Part shown: one piece after another, positions 1 through 8,207 of the stretch
How the letters are laid out: each line of letters begins with the position of its first letter
Numbering within the stretch: position 1 is the stretch's first letter
From: Taurinivorans muris
GTDB taxonomy: Bacteria > Desulfobacterota > Desulfovibrionia > Desulfovibrionales > Desulfovibrionaceae
NCBI RefSeq assembly: GCF_025232395.1
Contig: NZ_CP065938.1
Coordinates: 186,001-250,000, forward strand
Reading direction: 5' to 3'
DNA: 64,000 bases
Notes under the pieces: model-generated
Seen by the model: only the letters and a program-made list of their open reading frames with translations
What the model was told of the DNA's origin: nothing
The model's database searches: none
Program-made: the position numbers and the translations under genes

Positions 1-254
1 TGGAAGCCATGCTTCTTGTTGCTGATTTGGAACATATTTTGATTTTAACGGGAACCGGCGATGTCATAGAACCGGATTCAGGGGTTGCAGCTATCGGATC
101 AGGCGGAAGTTTCGCCCTTTCCGCCGCAAAAGCGCTTTTAAAACACAGCAATTTGGATGCGGAAGAAATCGCAAGGGAATCAATGGAAATCGCCGGTGAC
201 ATCTGTGTCTTCACAAACCATAATTTAACCGTGGAAATATTGAAAAAAGAATAG
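1..254 (+). CDS. hslV: ATP-dependent protease peptidase subunit HslV (3' part only)
   Basis: This is the C-terminal part of the HslV peptidase, cut by the window edge; the reading frame begins at base 3. HslV forms a double hexameric threonine-protease chamber that works with the unfoldase HslU in the cytoplasm. The visible 83 residues match the family's end: EAMLLVAD, then [11 protein letters not shown], then [17 protein letters not shown], and the closing [11 protein letters not shown]. The catalytic N-terminal threonine lies upstream, outside the window. The stop is 8 bases before corA. Family assignment is firm; whether hslU is adjacent cannot be seen. Confidence 0.93.
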   Translation, partial: EAMLLVADLEHILILTGTGDVIEPDSGVAAIGSGGSFALSAAKALLKHSNLDAEEIARESMEIAGDICVFTNHNLTVEILKKE

Positions 255-262
255 GTCGCGGA

Positions 263-1231
263 ATGGATAAAAAAGTCGTTTTCATCCATAACAATATTTG
301 CAAAGAAACAGGACAGGAAGTTGTTTTGGAAGAACTTTTTGTTGAGCAATCGCAAAATTTGTATTGGGTGAATTATGAAATTTCAACTGATGACGAATGG
401 GAAAAATTGTTGGCTGCACTCCCTCTTTCTGAATTTGAACAACGTTTTTTTACCGATAAAAAAGCGTTTCCGAGGGTTGAAGTTGTGCAGGCGACAGGCT
501 TGTATCTGCGTATTCCGACTTCTAACCGCTGGGAGGAAACAACCTATTTTATCCATTTGGTTTTATTAGGAAATATTGTTCTTACAATAACAAAGAGCGA
601 AGGTGAAACGCTGGATAAAGCCTATCAGCAGCTGCAGGCGGGCGTGAAGCTCGAAGGTAAGGAAGGCATTTTTTTATTGATGTATCTTCTTGAGGGCATA
701 GAAGAACACCTTATTAATAATTATCTTGAAGCAAGAAGCATTATCAACAGTTTTATCAAGTCCTTGGAAAGCATTCCCGATGATCAGGACAATGATAACG
801 TTGTTAAGATAAAGGGTCGTTTAATGAATATCACCGGGCAGTGCGAAGAGTTTTTATTTGCCTGCACCTTGCTGAGAACCGTTATTTCCGTATCGTTCTT
901 TCCTGCGCATACTAAAAAATTGCTTAATGATATTTTAGATACGCTCGCCCATGTCGAGCAAAGCATGCATAAGTTGGATAAGCATCTGGAAGATCAGCTT
1001 CATAGGATAGATTCCCATTTTCGAGAATTGTCCGATAAACGCCTGCGTATTTTAACGGTTTTGTCTTCGATTTTTTTGCCGCTGACATTCATTTCCAGTC
1101 TATACGGCATGAATTTCGAGCATATGCCGGAATACGGTTATGAATACGCTTATCCTATCTGTTTGGGTATCATGCTTTTCATCGGTCTTGGCATGATTGT
1201 CTATTATGCGGTAAAAGGGTGGTTTCATTAA
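263..1231 (+). CDS. corA: CorA-family magnesium/divalent cation transporter
   Basis: Inner-membrane channel of the CorA family, which admits Mg2+ (some members Co2+ or Ni2+, or export Zn2+). The 322-residue length is typical. A long soluble N-terminal region is followed by a helical stalk (about residues 200-255), and two C-terminal membrane segments lie at about 259-279 and 299-318. The signature YGMN is at residues 281-284, just after the first segment, followed by FEHMP as in classical CorA proteins. The C-terminus is short and basic. It begins 8 bases after hslV with only a weak ribosome site, so it may be read through from hslV. The transported ion cannot be decided from sequence. Confidence 0.9.
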   Translation: MDKKVVFIHNNICKETGQEVVLEELFVEQSQNLYWVNYEISTDDEWEKLLAALPLSEFEQRFFTDKKAFPRVEVVQATGLYLRIPTSNRWEETTYFIHLVLLGNIVLTITKSEGETLDKAYQQLQAGVKLEGKEGIFLLMYLLEGIEEHLINNYLEARSIINSFIKSLESIPDDQDNDNVVKIKGRLMNITGQCEEFLFACTLLRTVISVSFFPAHTKKLLNDILDTLAHVEQSMHKLDKHLEDQLHRIDSHFRELSDKRLRILTVLSSIFLPLTFISSLYGMNFEHMPEYGYEYAYPICLGIMLFIGLGMIVYYAVKGWFH

Positions 1232-1315
1232 TTTTAGTTTTTTTGTTGCAAGCCGAATGAAGCGGTGGTATTTTAAAAAACATGCAAGTAACTTTAACGA
1301 GGAAATAGGTGAATT

Positions 1316-2701
1316 ATGATTTCAAAAGCGTTAATTGCGGAGTTTGAAGCTCTTTTGGGAAAGGAAAATGTTTTATCAGAAGAAATAGACAGGCATAGCT
1401 ATTCTTTTGATGCGGCTGTGCTTGAGTCTTGCGTGCCGGCTTTGGTTTTGTTTCCGACTAAAACAGAACAGCTTGGAGTTATTGTTAAAAAATGTTATGA
1501 TGAAGGATTGCACATCACTGTCCGCGGTTCAGGTTCCAATCTTTCCGGCGGAACCATTCCCGACGATAAGGACAGCGTTGTTATCGCGACCGGAAAACTT
1601 AATAAAATTTTGGAAATCAATGAAGAAGATTTGTATGCGGTTGTCGAACCCGGAGTTGTTACGGAGCAATTTGCAAATCAGGTTCGGACAAAAGGGCTTT
1701 TTTATCCTCCTGATCCGGGTTCGCAAAGCATTTCGACCATCGGCGGCAATATTGCCGAAAACGCAGGCGGTTTGCGCGGTTTGAAATATGGCGTAACCAA
1801 AGATTATGTCATGGGCTTGGAATTTTATGATTTCGAGGGGCAGCTGGTAAAAACCGGTTCCCGCACGGTAAAATGCGTTACCGGATATAATCTTGCGGGT
1901 ATGATGATCGGTTCCGAGGGAACGCTCGGTCTTATCAGCAAAGCTATTTTAAAACTTGTTCCGCCTCCTAAGGCGTCAAAAGCCATGATGGCTATTTTTG
2001 ACGATGTGCAAAAAGCGTCGGAAGCGGTTGCGGGTATCATCGCCGCCCACGTTGTGCCCTGTACTTTGGAATTTTTGGACCATGCGACCATAAATTATGT
2101 TGAAGAAGATAAGAAAATCGGTTTGCCGAAAGATGCCGATGCGCTTTTGCTTATCGAAGTGGACGGGCACCCGGGACAAGTTGCCGATGAAACGGAAATT
2201 GTCGAGAGAGTTTTAAAGGCATGCGGCGCGACAGCCATTCATATCGCCCAAAACGAAGAAGAAAAGAATAAGATTTGGCTTGGCAGAAGAAATGCCCTTC
2301 CGGCTCTCGCCCGTCTTCGTCCTACCACTGTTTTGGAAGACGCAACCGTTCCCCGTTCAAAAATTCCCGCCATGGTGAAAGCTTTGAATGAAATCGCTAA
2401 AAAATACAATGTGCAGATGGGAACATTCGGGCATGCCGGCGACGGCAACTTGCACCCGACCATTTTGTGCGATAGGCGTGACCATGAAGAATTTGTGCGA
2501 GTGGAAGCTGCTGTCGATGAAATTTTCAATGTCGCTTTGGAACTTGGCGGAACGCTTTCCGGCGAGCATGGCATCGGCACCGCAAAGGCGAAATGGCTTG
2601 AAAAAGAAACTTCCCGCGGCACTATCATGTTCTCACGCAGGCTGAGAAGAGCTATCGACCCTAAAGGACTTTTTAATACACAAAAATTAGTGGGCGTTTA
2701 A
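1316..2701 (+). CDS. glcD: FAD-binding 2-hydroxyacid (lactate/glycolate) dehydrogenase, GlcD-like
   Basis: Flavoprotein subunit that oxidises a 2-hydroxyacid, most likely D-lactate or glycolate, to the 2-oxoacid. The 461 residues show the PCMH-type FAD-binding fold: VRGSGSNLSGG (pyrophosphate loop), YPPDPGS, GGNIAENAGG, and CVTGYNLAGMMIGSEG. The C-terminal FAD-oxidase cap carries GHAGDGNLHP and GGTLSGEHGIG, both typical of GlcD/Dld-II proteins. A Shine-Dalgarno GAGGAAA lies upstream of the ATG. The next gene, one base downstream, encodes the iron-sulfur partner, so the two form an electron-transfer pair. Lactate is the usual substrate in sulfate reducers, but the exact substrate is inference. 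Confidence 0.9.
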   Translation: MISKALIAEFEALLGKENVLSEEIDRHSYSFDAAVLESCVPALVLFPTKTEQLGVIVKKCYDEGLHITVRGSGSNLSGGTIPDDKDSVVIATGKLNKILEINEEDLYAVVEPGVVTEQFANQVRTKGLFYPPDPGSQSISTIGGNIAENAGGLRGLKYGVTKDYVMGLEFYDFEGQLVKTGSRTVKCVTGYNLAGMMIGSEGTLGLISKAILKLVPPPKASKAMMAIFDDVQKASEAVAGIIAAHVVPCTLEFLDHATINYVEEDKKIGLPKDADALLLIEVDGHPGQVADETEIVERVLKACGATAIHIAQNEEEKNKIWLGRRNALPALARLRPTTVLEDATVPRSKIPAMVKALNEIAKKYNVQMGTFGHAGDGNLHPTILCDRRDHEEFVRVEAAVDEIFNVALELGGTLSGEHGIGTAKAKWLEKETSRGTIMFSRRLRRAIDPKGLFNTQKLVGV

Positions 2702-2702
2702 T

Positions 2703-4019
2703 ATGAATGATATGGAGCAGTTAAGACAATCTCTTTTGAAGATTGACGACCTTTTGGCATCTTGTATGCGATGTGGAAATTGTCAAGCAGTTTGTCCCGT
2801 TTTTTCACAGACTTGCAGGGAAGCTGACGTTGCAAGAGGCAAAATCGTTCTTTTGCAGAATTTGGCTTACGAACTTATCAAAGACCCTAAAGCTGTCGAA
2901 GAGCGTTTGACTCGTTGCCTGTTGTGCGGTGCGTGTGAACATAATTGTTCTACCGGTGTAAAAACGCTGGAAATTTTCGTTGAAGGAAGAATTGCGTTAA
3001 CGCAGTATTTAAAACTTTCTCCTATCAAGAAATTTATTTTTCAATCATTGCTTACCCACCCGAAACTTTTTAAAAATGCTATCCGCACGGGCTCCCTTTT
3101 CCAAGGGCTTATTTTGCGCAGACAAAAAAACAAGCAGAATACCGCAACAGCCCCTTTGCTCAAACCGTTTCTTGGCGCACGCCATATTCCCACTTTGCCT
3201 AAAAAGCAGCTGAGTGAAAAATACGGAGTTCTTGTCGGGGACAAGTCCAAGAAATACAATGTCATTTTTTATCCCGGCTGTATGAGTGACAAGGTATATA
3301 CGCAAATCGGCGATGCCGTGCTGTCCTTATTGTTTCATTACGATGTCGGGGTAATCATGCCTGATGATTTTTCCTGCTGCGGGCTTCCCGCCTTGGCTTC
3401 CGGTGATAAGAACGGTTTTGACGCCTTGGTTAAAAACAATATCGGAGTTTTTGAACGCATAGGGCTTGATCACGGGGTTGATTATGTTGTCAGCGCCTGC
3501 CCTTCCTGCACGGAAACGCTGCATAAATGGTGGCTGCAACTATCTGGAAATTATAGTCTGAAAGAAAGGGACGTTTTGCAAAAAATCAGCGCAAAGGCTA
3601 TTGATATGCATGATTTTCTGTACAATGTTTTAAAAATTGACACAAGCAAGACCACACCGAAAGAAAATGCGGCTGTGATTACTTATCATGAATCTTGCCA
3701 CTTGAAGAAATCCTTGGGAATTTCCAAAGAAGTGCGTGAACTTTTGAAACTGAATGAAAATTATGTGTTAAAAGAAATGGCGGAAGCTGACAAATGCTGC
3801 GGCTGCGGGGGAAGCTTCACCTTGACCCAACCGGAACTTTCTTTGAAAATCGGCACGCGAAAATGGAAAAATATTGTGGACAGCGGCGCGGAAGAAGTTG
3901 TTACGGCTTGTCCCGCCTGCATGATGCAAATCGCCGATATGCTGGGAAGAAACCAAACAGACATAAAGGTAAGGCACAGCCTTGAAATTTTAGCGGAAAC
4001 GCTGACGGCTGGAAAATAA
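2703..4019 (+). CDS. glcF: Iron-sulfur subunit of lactate/glycolate dehydrogenase, GlcF-like
   Basis: Electron-transfer partner of the flavoprotein just upstream (one base between stop and start). Residues 21-31 hold the first [4Fe-4S] motif (C21, C24, C27, C31-P), and a second ferredoxin motif, CLLCGACEHNC, follows about 50 residues later. The C-terminal half has two cysteine-rich CCG domains, seen as FSCCGLPA, SACPSC, KCCGCGGSF and TACPACM. These resemble the GlcF and HdrB/LutA families and probably pass electrons towards the quinone pool or a membrane complex. The 438-residue length fits GlcF. No transmembrane segment is seen, so membrane attachment would be through partners. Confidence 0.88.
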   Translation: MNDMEQLRQSLLKIDDLLASCMRCGNCQAVCPVFSQTCREADVARGKIVLLQNLAYELIKDPKAVEERLTRCLLCGACEHNCSTGVKTLEIFVEGRIALTQYLKLSPIKKFIFQSLLTHPKLFKNAIRTGSLFQGLILRRQKNKQNTATAPLLKPFLGARHIPTLPKKQLSEKYGVLVGDKSKKYNVIFYPGCMSDKVYTQIGDAVLSLLFHYDVGVIMPDDFSCCGLPALASGDKNGFDALVKNNIGVFERIGLDHGVDYVVSACPSCTETLHKWWLQLSGNYSLKERDVLQKISAKAIDMHDFLYNVLKIDTSKTTPKENAAVITYHESCHLKKSLGISKEVRELLKLNENYVLKEMAEADKCCGCGGSFTLTQPELSLKIGTRKWKNIVDSGAEEVVTACPACMMQIADMLGRNQTDIKVRHSLEILAETLTAGK

Positions 4020-4043
4020 TTAAAAAATACTGATGAGGCAAAA

Positions 4044-5075
4044 ATGTGGGAAAAGTTTGATACGTATTGCGTGTGTAAGCTTTGCTCACATTTTTGCCGT
4101 TTATCGGAAGATGAGCCTGCCGGCAGGTGCAATGTCCGCTTCTACAAGGACGGCGAAGTTTTTTCCCTTGTGGGTAAGCGGTTAGCCGCTGTCAATATCG
4201 ATCCCATAGAGAAAAAGCCCCTTTATCATTTTAAGCCCAAAGCAAAAGCTCTTTCGGTGGGAACTGTCGGCTGTAATTTTCAATGCGCTTGGTGTCAAAA
4301 CCATTCTTTGGTGACAGCTGTTCAATTTGTAAATTTTCCCGATCATGATTTTCAGACAATGAACGCTTGTTTCGGGCAAGCCTATGAACCTGAAGAACTT
4401 ATCCGTATTGCTTGTGAGCATAATGTTGAAACGCTTGCCTATACCTATAATGAGCCGACAATCTTTTTTGAACAGGCACTTTCTCTTGCCGAATATGCGG
4501 TAAAAGAAAACAAGGCAAATATTTTTGTTTCCAACGGATATTTTTCAAAACAGGCGTTTCAGGTATTAAAACAGTGTATTCATGCTTTTAATATCGATAT
4601 TAAAGCATTTTCCGAAAAAACATATCAAGATTTTTGCGGAGCAAGGCTCCGTCCTGTTCTTGATTCCTGCGTGAGAGTGAAAGAAGCCGGTCTGCACCTT
4701 GAGGTGACGACGCTTCTTATTCCTGAATTGAACGACAGTACGGAAGAATTGACGCAGCTTGCTCAATTTATTGCGGAAGAATTGGGAAAAGACACGGTAT
4801 GGCATATCAGCGCGTTTCATCCGAGCCATAATATGCGGAATAAAGCGGCAACTCCGGTTCATACTCTCGATAAAGCCTATGAAATAGGAAAAGAAGCGGG
4901 GCTTCACCATATTTATTATGGAAATGTGCCAAAAGAAAATAACACTGTTTGTCCGAAATGCCAAACAACCCTTATTGAACGAAAGGGATATTCAGTGAAA
5001 ATTTTAGATGATTTTAGGGGAAAATGTCCCCGCTGTAATTTTGAAATAAGCGGAATATGGCGGTACTATGAGTAA
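4044..5075 (+). CDS. amrS: Radical SAM protein of the AmrS type (AmmeMemoRadiSam system)
   Basis: Radical SAM enzyme related to pyruvate formate-lyase activating proteins, closest in pattern to AmrS. The N-terminus has a zinc-like cysteine set (C9, C11, C14, H16, C18) and then DPIEKKPLYHF, a hallmark of this subfamily. The cluster-binding CX3CX2C is C77, C81, C84 in GCNFQCAWCQN. YNEPTIFFEQ and VSNGYFS follow. The C-terminus carries an added zinc ribbon (CPKC ... CPRC). The usual partner genes (AMMECR1 and Memo family) are not in the window, so it is an orphan here. Its stop overlaps the next gene by 8 bases. The substrate of AmrS is not established. Confidence 0.85.
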   Translation: MWEKFDTYCVCKLCSHFCRLSEDEPAGRCNVRFYKDGEVFSLVGKRLAAVNIDPIEKKPLYHFKPKAKALSVGTVGCNFQCAWCQNHSLVTAVQFVNFPDHDFQTMNACFGQAYEPEELIRIACEHNVETLAYTYNEPTIFFEQALSLAEYAVKENKANIFVSNGYFSKQAFQVLKQCIHAFNIDIKAFSEKTYQDFCGARLRPVLDSCVRVKEAGLHLEVTTLLIPELNDSTEELTQLAQFIAEELGKDTVWHISAFHPSHNMRNKAATPVHTLDKAYEIGKEAGLHHIYYGNVPKENNTVCPKCQTTLIERKGYSVKILDDFRGKCPRCNFEISGIWRYYE

Positions 5076-6006
5076 AAATGACGAAAAATCCAATAATCCT
5101 TTTGCAAAACTTGCGGCTATGCAGTTTCCTGATAAAAACGCACCTGAAAAAGCAAGGCGCGTATCTGTTCCGGCGGAAAAGCATAAACCGTCCGATGTTT
5201 CTTTTGATGACGATGAGCGTTTGTTCTTAGCCAGTATCGGGGAAGTGAGTGCGCTTGGTTTTGATAAGAAAGTGTATGCCGGTTTTTCCGAAAATTCTTG
5301 CACCATGGCGGAACTTTTAGAGAAAACAAACATGCGGAAAAAAGAACGTGTTTCCGCCCGTCAGCCTGAAAAACAGGAAGGGACCAAAAAGAAAATCGTT
5401 GTTGATACAAAACATGAGGAAAATCAAGAAGATACTGACGATTTTTATAAGGCGATGCAGGATGTGAAAAGCTTGGACGGAAAAGGCAGGGCTGTTGTTC
5501 CCTGCACGAAAGAGCTGAATGTGAGCCCGCCTCCGGCAACAAATCCCTTGCAGGATTTTATGGACGGTAAATTGGAATTTGCCCTTAACGCTACGGAAGA
5601 TTATGTTGAGGGGCATATTTTGGGCATGGATTTAATGACTGTGGGAAAATTGCAAAGCCGCCAATACAGCCCCGAAGCCCATATTGATTTGCACGGGCTC
5701 AATATCGAGCAGGCTTACTATAATTTGGTCGCATTTTTCAGAAATTCGTACCAAAGAGGTTTGCGTACGGTTTTAGTGGTTACGGGCAAGGGAAAAAATT
5801 CTGTGAACGGTATGCCCATACTGCGCAATAAGGTGCAGGAATGGTTTACAAAAGACCCATTCAGACGTGTGGTTATCGCTTTTTGCACAGCCAAGCAGGA
5901 AGACGGAGGCACCGGAGCCTTATATGTTCTTATCCGTAAGCAAAAGAAAACGAACGGTAAAGTGTGCTGGGATTTAACACCCACGGACAGCGTTTTCTTT
6001 TTATAA
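5068..6006 (+). CDS. Smr-domain protein (MutS2 C-terminal type nuclease domain)
   Basis: 312-residue protein with a C-terminal Smr domain, a nucleic-acid-binding and often endonuclease module first known from MutS2. D207-L-H-G is the conserved DxH box, followed by VVTGKGKNS and GGTGALYVLIRK, which together define the Smr fold. The first about 190 residues are charged, poorly conserved in appearance and probably disordered. The start overlaps the radical SAM gene by 8 bases, suggesting translational coupling. The family's role (RNA or DNA cleavage, possibly ribosome rescue in some members) is known only by homology; the physiological target here is unknown. Confidence 0.85.
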   Translation: MSKNDEKSNNPFAKLAAMQFPDKNAPEKARRVSVPAEKHKPSDVSFDDDERLFLASIGEVSALGFDKKVYAGFSENSCTMAELLEKTNMRKKERVSARQPEKQEGTKKKIVVDTKHEENQEDTDDFYKAMQDVKSLDGKGRAVVPCTKELNVSPPPATNPLQDFMDGKLEFALNATEDYVEGHILGMDLMTVGKLQSRQYSPEAHIDLHGLNIEQAYYNLVAFFRNSYQRGLRTVLVVTGKGKNSVNGMPILRNKVQEWFTKDPFRRVVIAFCTAKQEDGGTGALYVLIRKQKKTNGKVCWDLTPTDSVFFL

Positions 6007-6060
6007 AATTATTTGAAATTCGCAGAGATAGCAGATATGAAAAAAAAGTAAGCTTAATTC

Positions 6061-6089
6061 TTGCTGATTATTTCAAAACTTGTTATAAG
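6061..6089 (+). promoter_or_regulatory. Candidate sigma-70 promoter of glpX
   Basis: TTGCTG and TATAAG separated by exactly 17 bases, about 35 bases before the glpX start codon. The -10 matches consensus at five of six positions; the -35 is weaker. It lies in the 118-base gap after the Smr gene, so glpX-fabD probably start a new transcript here. Confidence 0.45.
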
Positions 6090-6124
6090 ACAAACGGAAA
6101 AAATATTATGAGGGAAGGTTTATT

Positions 6125-7108
6125 ATGCAAGCTCCTGAAAAAAATTTAGCTTTTGATCTTGTGCGTGTTACTGAATCTGCAGCTTTATCCGCGGCGCGTT
6201 GGCTCGGCTTGGGAAATAAAGAAGGCGGTGACGGTGCAGCGGTTGATGCTATGCGTCTTTCCTTTAATTCGCTTGATATCAATGGTACCGTTATTATTGG
6301 TGAAGGTGAAAAAGATAATGCTCCAATGCTCTATAACGGGGAAAAAATCGGTACCGGTGACGGTGCGAGTTTGGATATCGCCGTCGACCCGGTCGAAGGC
6401 ACGAACCTTTTGGCGACAGGACGTCCCAATTCTATTTCCGTAATCGGCGCTTGTGCCGCCGGTACCATGTATAATCCTGGTCCGAGTTATTATATGCAAA
6501 AAATCGCTGTTGGTCCTGAAGCGAGAAATGTTATTGATATTGATGCTCCGGTGAAAGACAATCTGCGCAATGTCGCCAAAGCGCGCGGTAAAGATATCCA
6601 CGACCTTGTCGTTTTTATTCTCGATAAACCCCGTCATCAACGCCTTATTCAAGAAATCCGCGAAGCAGGCGCAAGAATACAGCTGCATACGGACGGTGAC
6701 GTCGCAGGCGCTCTCATGGTTGCCGACCCGCGCGGCGGTATCGATATCATGATGGGAACAGGCGGAACGCCGGAAGGCGTCATTGCTGCCTGCGCATTAA
6801 AAGGTGTCGGCGGACAGCTTTTAGGGCGTCTTGATCCGCAGTCTTTGGTGGAAAAAGAAGCTATCGAGAAAGCCGGTGTCGATATGCGGGAAATTCTGTC
6901 CATTGAATCGCTTATCAAAGCTGACGACGCATTTTTTGCGGCAACGGGCATTTCCGGCGGTTCATTCCTGAACGGTGTTGAATTTGTCGGCGGCGGCGCT
7001 GTCACCCATTCGCTTGTTATCCGTGCTAAAACCGGCACTATCCGTTATATTGAATCCCATCACAATTGGAATAGGCTGATGAAATTCAGTGCTGTTGATT
7101 ATTCATAG
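6125..7108 (+). CDS. glpX: Class II fructose-1,6-bisphosphatase GlpX
   Basis: Cytoplasmic Mn2+/Mg2+-dependent phosphatase of gluconeogenesis, converting fructose 1,6-bisphosphate to fructose 6-phosphate. The 327 residues carry the class II signatures: GEGEKDNAPMLYNGE (metal and substrate site) and DIAVDPVEGTN, the lithium-sensitive phosphatase motif. GTGGTPEGVIAA and the late GVEFVGGGAVTHS also fit. The ATG is preceded by AGGGAAGG at good spacing. fabD follows 10 bases later, so the two are probably co-transcribed. Growth on lactate-type substrates would require this enzyme for hexose synthesis (inference). Confidence 0.95.
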   Translation: MQAPEKNLAFDLVRVTESAALSAARWLGLGNKEGGDGAAVDAMRLSFNSLDINGTVIIGEGEKDNAPMLYNGEKIGTGDGASLDIAVDPVEGTNLLATGRPNSISVIGACAAGTMYNPGPSYYMQKIAVGPEARNVIDIDAPVKDNLRNVAKARGKDIHDLVVFILDKPRHQRLIQEIREAGARIQLHTDGDVAGALMVADPRGGIDIMMGTGGTPEGVIAACALKGVGGQLLGRLDPQSLVEKEAIEKAGVDMREILSIESLIKADDAFFAATGISGGSFLNGVEFVGGGAVTHSLVIRAKTGTIRYIESHHNWNRLMKFSAVDYS

Positions 7109-7118
7109 GTGATTTAAC

Positions 7119-8072
7119 ATGAGTGTTGCTATATTATTTCCGGGACAAGGTTCTCAAAAATTCGGAATGGGCAAACGCCTTTCCGAGAAACGTTCCGATA
7201 TTATGGATTTGTGGATTAAGGCGGAAAAAATAAGCGGTGTGCCTTTGCGTGAAATTTATTGGGAAAGCAATGACAATGATTTAATGGCGAATACCCGCAA
7301 TCTGCAGCCTGCCATTACTGTTGTGAACTTGGCTTTATGGCTTTATACGAAAGATTATATCAAGCCTAACTGCACAGCCGGGCACAGCCTTGGGGAATTC
7401 AGCGCGTTGGCTGCCGCAAAGGTATTGAGCCTTGATGATGTTTTGCAGGCTGTTTCTTTGCGCGGTCGTTTAATGGCTGAAGCAGATCCCGAGGGAATCG
7501 GCTCCATGTACGCTGTTTTGCGTTTAAATGCGGAACAGGTTGAAACGCTCTGCAAAGACGTTTCCGATAATTCCGGCAAAATGGTGCGGCTTGCCAATAG
7601 GAATACCCCCGGACAATTCGCTATCAGCGGACATAAGCAGGCGCTTGAAGAAGTTGTTGAAAAAGCCCAAGCGCTCGGCGGAAAATGTATTCCCCTTGCT
7701 GTGAGCGGCGCTTTCCATACGCCTTTGATGGCTGAAGCTTCTGCCGAATTTTCAAAATATTTGAGTTCCATTGATTTTCATGACGCGGAATTTCCTGTTT
7801 ATTGCAATATCAACGGGGAACCGTTGTCAGAAGCTGAAAAGCTCCGGTCTGCAATAAAAAAACAGATGACTTCTTCCGTGTATTGGATTGAAACCATTTG
7901 CAGTCAATATGAAAATGGCGTTCGGAAATGGTTTGAATTCGGTCCTCAGGGAATTTTAACCCGTATGATGCGGCAAATCATCAAAGTGAACGAGGGGGCG
8001 GACAGTTGTTTTGAAACAATTCATATCCCGAACCTTGAAGAAGCCGATAATTATATCAGCAATAATTGTTAA
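7119..8072 (+). CDS. fabD: Malonyl-CoA:ACP transacylase FabD
   Basis: Loads malonate onto acyl carrier protein for type II fatty acid synthesis in the cytoplasm. FPGQGSQ at residues 7-13 and the nucleophile S90 in GHSLGEFSA are diagnostic; the catalytic H200 sits in SGAFHTPLM. At 317 residues it is a normal free-standing FabD. It is the last gene of the glpX transcript, with an intrinsic terminator 20 bases after its stop. No other fab genes are nearby, so the usual fab cluster is elsewhere or dispersed. Confidence 0.95.
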   Translation: MSVAILFPGQGSQKFGMGKRLSEKRSDIMDLWIKAEKISGVPLREIYWESNDNDLMANTRNLQPAITVVNLALWLYTKDYIKPNCTAGHSLGEFSALAAAKVLSLDDVLQAVSLRGRLMAEADPEGIGSMYAVLRLNAEQVETLCKDVSDNSGKMVRLANRNTPGQFAISGHKQALEEVVEKAQALGGKCIPLAVSGAFHTPLMAEASAEFSKYLSSIDFHDAEFPVYCNINGEPLSEAEKLRSAIKKQMTSSVYWIETICSQYENGVRKWFEFGPQGILTRMMRQIIKVNEGADSCFETIHIPNLEEADNYISNNC

Positions 8073-8091
8073 TAGCAAAAAAAATTATTTT

Positions 8092-8120
8092 AAAATCAGC
8101 CTAATCGGCTGATTTTTTTT
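8092..8120 (+). terminator. Rho-independent terminator after fabD
   Basis: A perfect 10-base stem (AAAATCAGCC / GGCTGATTTT) around the loop TAATC, followed by a T-run. It separates glpX-fabD from the alpha-2-macroglobulin gene. Confidence 0.9.
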
Positions 8121-8142
8121 ATTTAAAAATCTTTGCTTTAAC

Positions 8143-8171
8143 TTGTCAGAAATAGCGATATTGGATATGTT
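8143..8171 (+). promoter_or_regulatory. Candidate sigma-70 promoter of the alpha-2-macroglobulin/pbpC unit
   Basis: TTGTCA (five of six to consensus) and TATGTT (four of six) at 17-base spacing, 36 bases before the start codon and just after the fabD terminator. Confidence 0.5.
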
Positions 8172-8207
8172 TCAAGAAAAAAGCAAATTGATTTTGGAGT
8201 TCGCCAT

